The notes under the pieces were generated by a model. The model saw only the letters and a list, made by a program, of their open reading frames with translations. It ran no database searches and was not told the DNA's origin. Position numbers and translations under genes: made by a program. Of a stretch of 64,000 bases of DNA, positions 18,437 to 25,666 are shown piece by piece. Each line of letters starts with the position of its first letter. The first letter of the stretch is position 1. Origin of the DNA: Ferruginibacter sp. (GTDB lineage Bacteria; Bacteroidota; Bacteroidia; Chitinophagales; Chitinophagaceae). The stretch covers positions 1 to 64,000 of the forward strand of contig NZ_JAQBNR010000060.1 in NCBI RefSeq assembly GCF_028288465.1, written 5' to 3'.

Positions 18437-19114
18437 TTATACATGAAAGTTTTCTGTTACCACCTTACCATCAAACAAATTCACAATGCGGTGAGAAAAT
18501 CCAGCATCATAAGGACTGTGCGTTACCATGATGATGGTAGTACCTTCTTCATTTAACTGCTGCAATAACTTCATTACTTCTTCCCCGTTTTTACTGTCGA
18601 GGTTACCGGTAGGCTCATCCGCTAAAATCAGTTTTGGTTTTGCTACAACGGCCCTCGCAATCGCTACACGTTGCTGCTGACCACCACTTAATTGCTGCGG
18701 AAAGTGATTGCGGCGGTGCATGATGTTCATGCGTTCCAGCACGGTTTCCACTTTTGCTTTTCGCTCTTTGGCAGGCATGTTCATGTAGATTAAAGGCAGT
18801 TCCACATTTTCAAAAACGGTTAGTTCATCAATCAGGTTAAAACTCTGAAAAACGAAGCCTATATTGCCTTTCCGCAACTGGGCTCTTTTACGTTCCGTCA
18901 TTTTGGCCACTTCGGTTCCAAAAAAATTGTAATCGCCGCCGGATGGATTATCCAGCAACCCGACAATATTAAGCAGGGTTGACTTACCGCAACCGCTGGG
19001 CCCCATGATAGCAACAAATTCACCTTCTTTAATTTCCAGGTTGATGCCGTTAAGGGCGGTGGTCTCCACTTCTTCGGTTGAAAATAATTTCTGCAGTTCT
19101 TTAATCTGAATCAT
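18437..19114 (-). CDS. MacB/LolD-type ABC transporter ATP-binding protein
   Basis: The 225-residue ATPase has all motifs intact: Walker A GPSGCGKST from residue 38, Q-loop at Q90, signature LSGGQQQRVAIARA from 142, Walker B LILADEPTG from 162, and the switch histidine in VTHS at 199. Length and sequence match the stand-alone MacB/LolD/FtsE group, which powers mechanotransmission through FtsX-fold permeases rather than transport through the membrane. It is the only ATPase gene with the seven permeases, lying 37 bp after the small peptide gene and 32 bp before permease 7. It probably energises several or all of them (inference). Confidence 0.95.
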   Translation of the reverse strand: MIQIKELQKLFSTEEVETTALNGINLEIKEGEFVAIMGPSGCGKSTLLNIVGLLDNPSGGDYNFFGTEVAKMTERKRAQLRKGNIGFVFQSFNLIDELTVFENVELPLIYMNMPAKERKAKVETVLERMNIMHRRNHFPQQLSGGQQQRVAIARAVVAKPKLILADEPTGNLDSKNGEEVMKLLQQLNEEGTTIIMVTHSPYDAGFSHRIVNLFDGKVVTENFHV

Positions 19115-19151
19115 ATTGTTTCGTTTTTGTCGGCCCCGTCAGGGTATGTTG

Positions 19152-19325
19152 TTAGTAGAAATATTTAATGAAAATAAGATTGTGATTTTCGTAATAGTCA
19201 TCTGCAGCAGCTATGCTTTGCTTTTTTACGCAGCAGGCTGATTTGGTTGTTTTAATGGCGCACTCGGTCGCTGTTCCAACAGATACAAATGCCAGCATCG
19301 CAGATAGTAAAAGGTATTTTTTCAT
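19152..19325 (-). CDS. Small secreted cysteine-containing peptide
   Basis: This is a 57-residue frame starting at MKKYLLLSAMLAF, a good signal peptide with likely cleavage after VGTAT or GTA. The mature part has about 37 residues with three cysteines (one in ECAIK, a pair in SACCVKK), an acidic patch and an aromatic tail ending IKYFY. In-frame ATGs further upstream would overlap the end of the fusion-protein gene and spoil the signal peptide, so I reject them. It sits between the fusion protein (34-bp gap) and the ATPase (37-bp gap), so it must be co-transcribed. I recognise no family. It may be an exported substrate or an accessory peptide of the transporter (inference). Confidence 0.6.
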   Translation of the reverse strand: MKKYLLLSAMLAFVSVGTATECAIKTTKSACCVKKQSIAAADDYYENHNLIFIKYFY

Positions 19326-19359
19326 AACCATCATTTTATAATAAATTAACAGTCGGTTG

Positions 19360-20607
19360 CTAAAATTGGAGTACATCATTTTTGCCATAATTTTCATAGC
19401 TGCTGGTGATTACTTTTTCGCCCGGTTTCAATCCTTCCAGCACCTGGAAAAATTCGGGGTTGCGCATTCCAAGCGTAATGTTTCGTTTAACGGCTTTTTT
19501 GCCACTGGCATCCATCACATATATCCAGTTGCCGCCGGTTTCAGAAAAGAATCCACCTACCGGAATCAGTATGGACTTGGATGATTTACCCAGCTCCATA
19601 CGGATAGAAGCAGATTGTCCGCGGCGGATGCCATCCGGTGTTTTTCCAGCGAACGTCATGTCTACTTCAAAACGGCCTGCCTTTACTTCGGGGTACACTT
19701 TTGCTATTACTAAATCGTAGTTCTGGTTATTAAATTCCATTGTGCCCTTCAGGCCTACAAAAATTCTGTTGATATAATGTTCATCTACACCGGCACGCAT
19801 TTTAAAACCATTCAGGTCATCAATCTGGCCAATGTTCTGTCCTGCTGTAATGCTGCTGCCTACTTCAGCTTCGATAGAAGATAACAACCCGCTCACCGGT
19901 GCTTTTACTACCAGGTTGCTTAAATTTTCCTTCATCAGTTCCAGGTTTTTCTGAGAGTGCTGCAGCGTTCCTGTCAGCTGCTGCACCTGTAATTTACTGT
20001 TGTCGTTTTGATAGGTCTGCGATTCTACTTCAATGGTTTGCTGCGCCTTCAATTTTTCGTAGTCTCTTTTTGTTTTCAGGTATTCCTGCTCACTGATTAC
20101 TTTATCCTTAAAAAGTTTTTCATTACGGTCGTTGTAATCCTTTGCCTGCGATAACTGATAGTCTACATCGTTCATGGTGCGTTGCAATCCAAACTTATCC
20201 GTTTTTAATTTCAGGCGGGTATTTTGCAGTTCATTGATCAGCCTGTTGATCTCAGTTTCCTGCTGTACAAATTCCATTTGCAGGCGGTTATTTTCCAGTT
20301 TCAAAATCACATCGCCGGCTTTTACAGTGTTGCCACCTTCAATCACTTTTTCCTTTACATAACCGCCTTCAATAGCATCGATGCGGTACGTTTTAATTGG
20401 GTTCACTACTCCGCTCACCACGATAAATTCATCAAAAATTCCCTGGGTAACATCGGATACGGTAATCTTTTCCTTGTCTACATTTAAACTCGATCTTCTG
20501 TCTGCAAAAATTAATTGATACACCAGCAAAGCCACCACCAGGGTACCGCCGCTGATCCAAACAATCCGTTTAGAATTCCAGAATTTCTTTTCAATTTTTT
20601 TGTCCAT
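19360..20607 (-). CDS. MacA/HlyD-type periplasmic adaptor (membrane fusion protein)
   Basis: The 415-residue protein has a short cytoplasmic start and one membrane anchor at about 17-33. A split lipoyl-like domain (about 78-107 and 236-265, with EGGYVKEK and APVSGLLSS) surrounds a long alpha-helical coiled coil at roughly 108-235. Beta-barrel and membrane-proximal domains finish the protein. This is the adaptor that joins an inner-membrane MacB-like transporter to an outer-membrane factor. No TolC-like gene is present in the train, so the outer-membrane partner must be encoded elsewhere. It is the first gene transcribed, directly behind the candidate sigma-54 promoter at about 20640. The substrate is unknown. 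Confidence 0.92.
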   Translation of the reverse strand: MDKKIEKKFWNSKRIVWISGGTLVVALLVYQLIFADRRSSLNVDKEKITVSDVTQGIFDEFIVVSGVVNPIKTYRIDAIEGGYVKEKVIEGGNTVKAGDVILKLENNRLQMEFVQQETEINRLINELQNTRLKLKTDKFGLQRTMNDVDYQLSQAKDYNDRNEKLFKDKVISEQEYLKTKRDYEKLKAQQTIEVESQTYQNDNSKLQVQQLTGTLQHSQKNLELMKENLSNLVVKAPVSGLLSSIEAEVGSSITAGQNIGQIDDLNGFKMRAGVDEHYINRIFVGLKGTMEFNNQNYDLVIAKVYPEVKAGRFEVDMTFAGKTPDGIRRGQSASIRMELGKSSKSILIPVGGFFSETGGNWIYVMDASGKKAVKRNITLGMRNPEFFQVLEGLKPGEKVITSSYENYGKNDVLQF

Positions 20608-20637
20608 TGCTATTGTTGATTATTTTCTGGTTCACCT

Positions 20638-20655
20638 GTGCCAATAGCTATGCCA
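20638..20655 (-). promoter_or_regulatory. Candidate sigma-54 (-24/-12) promoter of the permease train
   Basis: Read on the minus strand the site is TGGCATAGCTATTGGCAC. It matches the sigma-54 consensus TGGCAC-N5-TTGC at TGGCA and TTG with correct spacing, but the last invariant C of the -12 element is G. A start site would fall near 20630, leaving about 23 bases before the adaptor start codon. The NtrC-type activator encoded next door makes a sigma-54 promoter expected here. The single mismatch keeps this a candidate. Confidence 0.5.
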
Positions 20656-20706
20656 AACCATATAACCCTTTACAGGCAAGGAATATGCTTTTTACAGCCC
20701 TTTAAA

Positions 20707-20724
20707 GTGTCCGCTATCGGACAC
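20707..20724. promoter_or_regulatory. Palindromic activator site (candidate enhancer)
   Basis: GTGTCCG (20707-20713) and CGGACAC (20718-20724) are perfect seven-base arms around CTAT. The 18-bp length is that of NtrC-family enhancer sites. Its centre lies about 86 bp upstream of the predicted start of the adaptor message and about 100 bp upstream of the predicted start of the activator's own message. It is the only strong dyad in this gap, so it is the best candidate for the binding site of the adjacent regulator. Confidence 0.6.
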
Positions 20725-20801
20725 CTTGTTGTACAGCAGCGAACAGCAATAAAAACTTGCCTGATTGGAAAATTTTTGCAATACTTTTAACCGCATATCA
20801 A

Positions 20802-20809
20802 TATTTTTG
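20802..20809 (+). promoter_or_regulatory. Bacteroidota -7 element of the activator gene
   Basis: TATTTTTG matches the -7 consensus TAnnTTTG exactly, 35 bp before the activator start codon. A TTTG at 20775-20778 could be the -33 box, but the spacer of 23 is longer than the usual 19-20. This suggests constitutive housekeeping transcription of the regulator, unlike the divergent train. Confidence 0.4.
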
Positions 20810-20844
20810 AACCCAAAAGTTACCGGCTAAAAATTACAGGCAAC

Positions 20845-22221
20845 ATGACAGCAAACATTGAAGGAAAAATATTAATTGTAGATGATGATGCCGGCGTATT
20901 GAGTGCCGCCAATTTACTATTGAAACGGCATTTCAGGCAAGTGGATACAGAAAAAAATCCCTTGCGGATTCCATATTGGGTGAACAGTGGCGGGTATGAT
21001 GTAATACTCCTGGATATGAATTTTACCCGTGACCTCAGCAGCGGAAAGGAAGGCTTTGAATGGCTGGACAAAATACTCGATCTTGATCCTTCGGTTTCGG
21101 TTGTATTATTTACTGCATATGGCGATGTTGAAATGGCTGTACGGGCCATCAAATCGGGTGCGAAGGATTTTGTTTTAAAACCCTGGCAAAATGATAAACT
21201 GGTAGCTACCTTAAAAAACGCAATGGAAGCGGCGAGAGAAAAAAGGGCTTCCAAAACAAAAGTTACCGGCGACCGCAATCAAAGAAACACCTCCTCTTTT
21301 GCCGAACATCCCTTTATCGGTAACAGCGAAGGCATACTGCAAATTCTTACAACCATCGAACGGGTTGCGGCAACAGATGCCAACATTTTAATACTGGGTG
21401 AAAACGGAACCGGTAAAGACCTGGTGGCTAAAAACATTCACCAGCAATCCAAAAGAAAAGACAAACCTTTTGTAACGGTAGATCTTGGCGCCATTTCTGA
21501 ATCGCTGTTTGAAAGTGAATTGTTTGGTCATGTAAAAGGTTCCTTTACCGATGCTAAAGAAGACCGTACCGGCAAGCTGGAAGAAGCTGATGGCGGCACC
21601 ATTTTTTTAGATGAAATAGGTAATATTTCTCTGCCGATGCAGGCTAAGTTACTTACCGTTTTACAAAACCGCACCATAACAAAAGTAGGCAGCAATAAAG
21701 CAAAGCCCATTGATGTAAGGCTTGTGTGTGCTACCAATAAAGCGGTGTATAAAATGGTAAACGATCAGCAGTTCCGGCAGGATTTATTGTACCGCATCAA
21801 CACCATTGAAATTCAGTTGCCGCCGCTTCGGGAACGGAAGGATGATATTCCCCTGCTGGCAGATTATTTTGTACACGTGTATGCAAAAAAATACAACCGT
21901 ACCGTTGCCTCTCTGAATGCCACCGTGGTAAAACAATTACAAAAACATCACTGGCCTGGTAACGTACGGGAATTGCAGCATGCCATTGAAAGAGCGGTAA
22001 TCCTTTCTCAGGGTGATACATTGCAGCCAGAAGATTTTAAAGGGTTCCGCATGGCCAATGAAGATGCGCCGGTAATTGAAACGCTGCAGCTGGAAGATAT
22101 GGAAGTGTTACTGATAAAAAAAGCCCTGCAAAAATTTAATGGCAATATCACAGAGACCGCACGGGAACTGGGTTTAACGAGGGCTTCATTGTACAGAAGA
22201 TTGGAGAAGTATGGTATTTGA
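20845..22221 (+). CDS. Sigma-54-dependent NtrC-family response regulator
   Basis: The 458-residue regulator has three parts. A receiver domain (about 8-125) has the acidic pocket VDDD, phospho-acceptor D57 in LLDMNF, T90 and K112. An AAA+ domain (about 157-395) has Walker A GENGTGKD from 185 and Walker B IFLDE from 253. A Fis-type helix-turn-helix ends the protein (TARELGLTRASLYRRLEKYG). The sigma-54 contact loop reads GSFTDA (232-237) instead of GAFTGA; the essential F and T are kept. No histidine kinase gene is adjacent, so its cognate kinase is elsewhere. It is divergent from the permease train and presumably activates it from the dyad at 20707-20724. Confidence 0.93.
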   Translation: MTANIEGKILIVDDDAGVLSAANLLLKRHFRQVDTEKNPLRIPYWVNSGGYDVILLDMNFTRDLSSGKEGFEWLDKILDLDPSVSVVLFTAYGDVEMAVRAIKSGAKDFVLKPWQNDKLVATLKNAMEAAREKRASKTKVTGDRNQRNTSSFAEHPFIGNSEGILQILTTIERVAATDANILILGENGTGKDLVAKNIHQQSKRKDKPFVTVDLGAISESLFESELFGHVKGSFTDAKEDRTGKLEEADGGTIFLDEIGNISLPMQAKLLTVLQNRTITKVGSNKAKPIDVRLVCATNKAVYKMVNDQQFRQDLLYRINTIEIQLPPLRERKDDIPLLADYFVHVYAKKYNRTVASLNATVVKQLQKHHWPGNVRELQHAIERAVILSQGDTLQPEDFKGFRMANEDAPVIETLQLEDMEVLLIKKALQKFNGNITETARELGLTRASLYRRLEKYGI

Positions 22222-22335
22222 CTGCGTTTTTTTTAGCTTTTAAAACTCCTGATTGCAGCTACCGGCATTTTGCACTGCTACATAACATTCTTGTTTTTGC
22301 AGTTATTTTTCCTCCTGATAAATTAAAAAGAACAC

Positions 22336-22366
22336 TTGTAATTGCACCCATAAAAAAGTATATTTA
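22336..22366 (+). promoter_or_regulatory. Candidate promoter of the patatin gene
   Basis: CTTG ending at 22338, a 20-base spacer and TATATTTA (22359-22366) resemble the Bacteroidota TTTG / TAnnTTTG promoter with one mismatch in each box. It lies about 36 bp before the start codon. Confidence 0.3.
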
Positions 22367-22401
22367 GTAAACGTATTTTTTAGTCTAATCAGTTACGGCG
22401 T

Positions 22402-23442
22402 ATGAAAAAAATAAGGATCTTATCAATTGATGGTGGCGGCATCAGGGGCATTATACCAGGCACTATCCTGATGCAGCTGGAAAAGATTTTACAAAAGATG
22501 GATAACAACAGCTCCTGCAAACTCGGGGACTATTTCGATATGATTGCCGGCACCAGCACCGGCGGCATTTTATCATGCCTGTATTTAGTACCCGGTGAAA
22601 ATGGCAAGGCCCGCTACTCCGCACAGGAAGCGCTTGATCTCTATTTAAAGAAAGGGCATGTCATCTTTGACCGGCCGCTGATAGAAAAAATAACCAGTGC
22701 CGGCGGCATTATACATGAGCGCTATTCTGCCGGGCCTTTGTACGGTTTACTAAAACATTATTTTGGCGAAGAAACCCTGGACAATTTTATAAAACCCAGC
22801 CTTATCACCTCCTACGAGATCACAGACCGCAACGCCATTTTTTTTACCAGTACCGATGCACGCGAAAATGCGCTGTACAATTTTAAGGTAGCTGATGTGG
22901 CAAGAGCCACTTCCGCAGCGCCTACTTATTTTCCGCCGGCACATATTGAATCTGTTTCAGGCCAGTCGTTCACTCTGGTAGATGGCGGCATGTATGCCAA
23001 CAACCCTGCACTGTGCGCTTACGCAGAAGCCCGTAAAATTGAATTCTCAAAATTTTTAAATGATCCTGAAAAAACAGACAAGCCTTCTGCCAAAGACATG
23101 ATCATCCTCTCGCTGGGAACAGGTTCTGTAAAGAAAAAATACAGCTACAAACATTTTGAACATGCGGGAGAAATTCAATGGCTGGAACCTGTGATCGATA
23201 TCCTTATGTCGGGCAATTCTGAAACCGTCTCTTACCAGTTAACACAAATGTTTCTAACCCTGGATAAAGAGAACCAGGATAATTATTACCGCGTGGAGCC
23301 GGGATTAAAAGAAGCCTGTTCGGAAATGGATATTGCCACACCTGAAAACATCAGCAACCTTTACCAGGCCGGGCTTACTTATGTGCACGATAATTTTAGC
23401 AAACTGGAAAAAATTGCACGGGTTCTGCTGGAGCATCAATAG
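22402..23442 (+). CDS. Patatin-like phospholipase
   Basis: This 346-residue acyl hydrolase has the full patatin signature. The oxyanion motif DGGGIRG spans residues 10-16, the nucleophile elbow GTSTGG carries Ser52, and the catalytic dyad aspartate is D194 in VDGGMYANNP. There is no signal peptide, so it is cytoplasmic or delivered by another route. Length and motif spacing fit bacterial patatin homologues related to CapV and plant patatin. CapV-type members can be CBASS effectors, but no cyclase or CD-NTase gene lies next to it, so a housekeeping lipase is the safer call. It follows the sigma-54 activator with a 180-bp gap and its own possible promoter. Confidence 0.9.
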   Translation: MKKIRILSIDGGGIRGIIPGTILMQLEKILQKMDNNSSCKLGDYFDMIAGTSTGGILSCLYLVPGENGKARYSAQEALDLYLKKGHVIFDRPLIEKITSAGGIIHERYSAGPLYGLLKHYFGEETLDNFIKPSLITSYEITDRNAIFFTSTDARENALYNFKVADVARATSAAPTYFPPAHIESVSGQSFTLVDGGMYANNPALCAYAEARKIEFSKFLNDPEKTDKPSAKDMIILSLGTGSVKKKYSYKHFEHAGEIQWLEPVIDILMSGNSETVSYQLTQMFLTLDKENQDNYYRVEPGLKEACSEMDIATPENISNLYQAGLTYVHDNFSKLEKIARVLLEHQ

Positions 23443-23561
23443 GCTCATCAAAAATGGACGGCCATTCAGTTGATGTAAAGAAAGTAGGGCAGGTTTGTCA
23501 CATTGTAATACTCCCGGACTTATTTGGTTTTAACCCCGGGTGGGCACTATCAACCGGCTGT

Positions 23562-24040
23562 TTACCGCAGGCGAATGTTCTTTACAGATTCTTTGCGCAT
23601 CAAATGCATTGGCACGGCCACACCCATGGCGAGGGACATAATGACGAACAGTGTTTTTGCGCCATTGTTTACGGTGTCAGAAATGATCGCCTGGTAATCG
23701 GGGCCGATGGCTCCTGTTAGTTTGATTAACCCCAGCATGGTACGGAGGCGAATACTCCCGGGATAAGTGGTATTACAGATGGAATAGCAAATACCATCGG
23801 TGGCGCATGCCTGAAATGAGCTGTAGGAATACTTGAAATACCAATTGCCAGCGCACCGGCAAATGAAGCAGATACAACGCCCGCCCCCAGTAGCAGCAGA
23901 TTAAATTTCAGGAAGCCACCGAGTGCGCCACATATCCAGATGGCAAATAAAGTTCTTAGTGGTACATTAAATAAAATGCCAAAACCCACAGCGCCCCAGC
24001 CACACCAAAAAGCTTTAGCCAATATAGTTATCCAGTCCAT
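23562..24040 (-). pseudogene. Threonine/serine exporter ThrE, C-terminal membrane half, frameshifted
   Basis: The intact frame from MDWITILAKAFW runs for about 95 family-like residues up to IPLIPGVFA, then leaves the family and stops at 23726. In the next frame the family pattern resumes at once (RTMLGLIKLTG, then GPDYQAIISDT and LAMGVAVPMH) and ends at a stop at 23562-23564. A loss of one base near 23741-23748 explains both halves. Restored, the protein would have about 160 residues, the normal size for the small ThrE_2 (DUF3815) subunit with four helices. It starts 8 bp after the larger ThrE subunit, its obligate partner. This is either a real recent mutation or a sequencing error. Confidence 0.8.
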
Positions 24041-24048
24041 TCCACGTT

Positions 24049-24822
24049 TTATTTAAGATTATAAATAAACATTGTTGTCAGCAAGCCCAGCGCAATAGCC
24101 AATGCAAACATCACAGCATTGATGCCCCGTACAATTCCATTGAGTGTATTGCCATCAATCAAATCGGTAAAACAATTAATCAGCGGTACGCCGGGGATTA
24201 AAAATAAAACGGAGGTCGCAAAGGCATGTTCAAAATTAATATTAAGGCCAGCCTTAATAAAAGCGCCGGCAAACAACGACGCCACCAGCGAACCAATGTA
24301 TACACAGATAAAGGGATTAAAGCGGTGCTTTACAGCTTCCTGGCGAACAAATAAGCCACAGCATGTTGCGCCAAAAGCAATCACCATTTCAGGCAGCTTG
24401 CCGCCAAATGAAAAGCAAAACCCTGAACCGGCAAGACTTACAAAAAACAGTATTACCAACCGCGGATAGTGTGGCAGGGCCATCAGTCTGTCCAGTTCAT
24501 CCCTTACCTGCTGAATGGAATATTGATTTTCAAGTACATCCCAGCTAAGCCTGCTGATACCGGATATAGTTTTAAAATTTACACCTTGTGCGGTAATGCT
24601 CCGCATGCCGTTAAATACCAAGACATCTGCTTCATTATTCAGTGTAAGGGAAACTGATTTGGGCGCTATGGAAATGTGTGCTGTGTACTTAAAAGAGGCT
24701 GCCAGCCTTTTCATCGTAAGTCGTATCCTGGCACAACTGGCGCCGGAACTTAACAGTTTGACACCTGCTTCCAGCAATACACCTCCCAATTCATTTATAT
24801 CCTTTTCATGCGGATGGTTCAT
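24049..24822 (-). CDS. Threonine/serine exporter family protein, N-terminal (DUF1212) half
   Basis: The 257-residue protein is the larger half of a split ThrE-type transporter. A cytoplasmic domain of about 110 residues carries the family pattern (GVLLEAGVKLLSSGASCARI, then HISIAPKSVSLT). About five membrane helices follow from residue 130 to the C-terminus, including the conserved LIPGVPLINCFTDLIDG. In Corynebacterium ThrE exports threonine and serine; in split form both halves are needed. Its partner directly downstream is frameshifted, so export may be lost in this strain. It is transcribed divergently from the cytochrome gene at 25162. Confidence 0.88.
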   Translation of the reverse strand: MNHPHEKDINELGGVLLEAGVKLLSSGASCARIRLTMKRLAASFKYTAHISIAPKSVSLTLNNEADVLVFNGMRSITAQGVNFKTISGISRLSWDVLENQYSIQQVRDELDRLMALPHYPRLVILFFVSLAGSGFCFSFGGKLPEMVIAFGATCCGLFVRQEAVKHRFNPFICVYIGSLVASLFAGAFIKAGLNINFEHAFATSVLFLIPGVPLINCFTDLIDGNTLNGIVRGINAVMFALAIALGLLTTMFIYNLK

Positions 24823-25161
24823 TCAAAAAATTGTATAAAATGGCAAAGCTTTACCACGGTTAAACATCCGGCACTCGATTGCCTGCGCAGGCTGCTTTTT
24901 TTAAAATTATTCACAGCAAAGATCCCCGAAATTATTAACCCCATACGTTCTTATGAATCACTACCACGAATGATACAGATCATATATGGCCATGTGGAAT
25001 GCCTGCAATGTTTCAATAATGCTACCTGACATTTTCAAATGCGATGCAGTATTGCGGGATTCGTCGCATCATTTCTGATTTTCATCTCTTTTTTTTGTAC
25101 ATAAAATAAAAGATGCTATTTTCAGTATGTCAATACTTTTTCATTACTAAAACATTCACTC
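24823..25161. other. Divergent intergenic region, thrE / cytochrome
   Basis: No gene is supported in these 339 bp. It must hold the promoter of the ThrE pair on the minus strand, which I cannot place, and the promoter of the cytochrome gene at its right end. Confidence 0.5.
25094..25124 (+). promoter_or_regulatory. Candidate promoter of the small cytochrome c gene
   Basis: TTTG (25094-25097), a spacer of exactly 19 bases and TATTTTCA (25117-25124) resemble the Bacteroidota vegetative promoter; the -7 box has two mismatches at its 3' end. The start codon lies 37 bp downstream. Confidence 0.4.
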
Positions 25162-25503
25162 ATGCGAAAAATTGTAACAACCTTGCTGCTGCTAACTGCG
25201 GTATTATTTTTTCAGTTTTGTTCCCATTCAAAAAAACTCGCCGCTCCGGTTGCCGTTAATTACCAAACTAACGTACTACCAATCATTCAGACAAGTTGTA
25301 CTCCCTGTCATATCGCTGGTAAGGGCAACAAAAAATCGCTGGATAATTATTTAGCCGCCAAAGACAATGTGGATGAAATTCTGGCACGCATTCAAAAAAA
25401 TCCAACAGAAAAAGGATTTATGCCTGCCATGCATGATAAATTACCCGACGCAACAATTGCCGTTATTGCTGACTGGAAAAAAGCGGGCACACTGGAAAAA
25501 TAA
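25162..25503 (+). CDS. Small lipoprotein c-type cytochrome
   Basis: The 113-residue protein starts with a lipoprotein signal peptide (hydrophobic stretch, then LFFQFCSHSKK). It has one haem c attachment motif, CTPCH, near residue 51 and a methionine in GFMPAMHDKLPD that could be the distal ligand. The pattern from NVLPIIQTSC to IADWKKAG is the usual DUF1549/cytochrome-like monohaem domain found in Bacteroidota envelope proteins. It is probably an outer-membrane or periplasmic electron carrier. It is a single-gene unit closed by a strong terminator at 25528-25563. Confidence 0.85.
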   Translation: MRKIVTTLLLLTAVLFFQFCSHSKKLAAPVAVNYQTNVLPIIQTSCTPCHIAGKGNKKSLDNYLAAKDNVDEILARIQKNPTEKGFMPAMHDKLPDATIAVIADWKKAGTLEK

Positions 25504-25527
25504 TTTACACCTGCCATTTTATATATT

Positions 25528-25563
25528 AAAAAAGCTGGTTTGCGATTGCAAGCCAGCTTTTTT
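25528..25563. terminator. Rho-independent terminator after the cytochrome gene
   Basis: Ten-base arms GCTGGTTTGC and GCAAGCCAGC with one G-U pair enclose the loop GATT. The stem is flanked by six A on the left and six T on the right, so it can act on both strands. It serves the cytochrome gene on the plus strand and the amidohydrolase (ending at 25667) on the minus strand. Confidence 0.9.
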
Positions 25564-25666
25564 AATATGGGCTAAAATATAAAAATTCCCATTGGTGAAA
25601 CAGGGAGAAAACGGATTTCAACAGTACCCGGAATACCTGCACACTTTACATTGCACTAAACCTATT

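Noticed and set aside
22402..23442. Patatin gene as a CBASS-type phage defence effector
   Set aside because: No nucleotidyltransferase, ubiquitin-like or HORMA gene is adjacent, so there is no support for a defence operon.
23454..23720. 88-codon plus-strand frame after the patatin gene
   Set aside because: It lies over the frameshifted end of the ThrE small subunit on the other strand, whose restored translation matches a known family.
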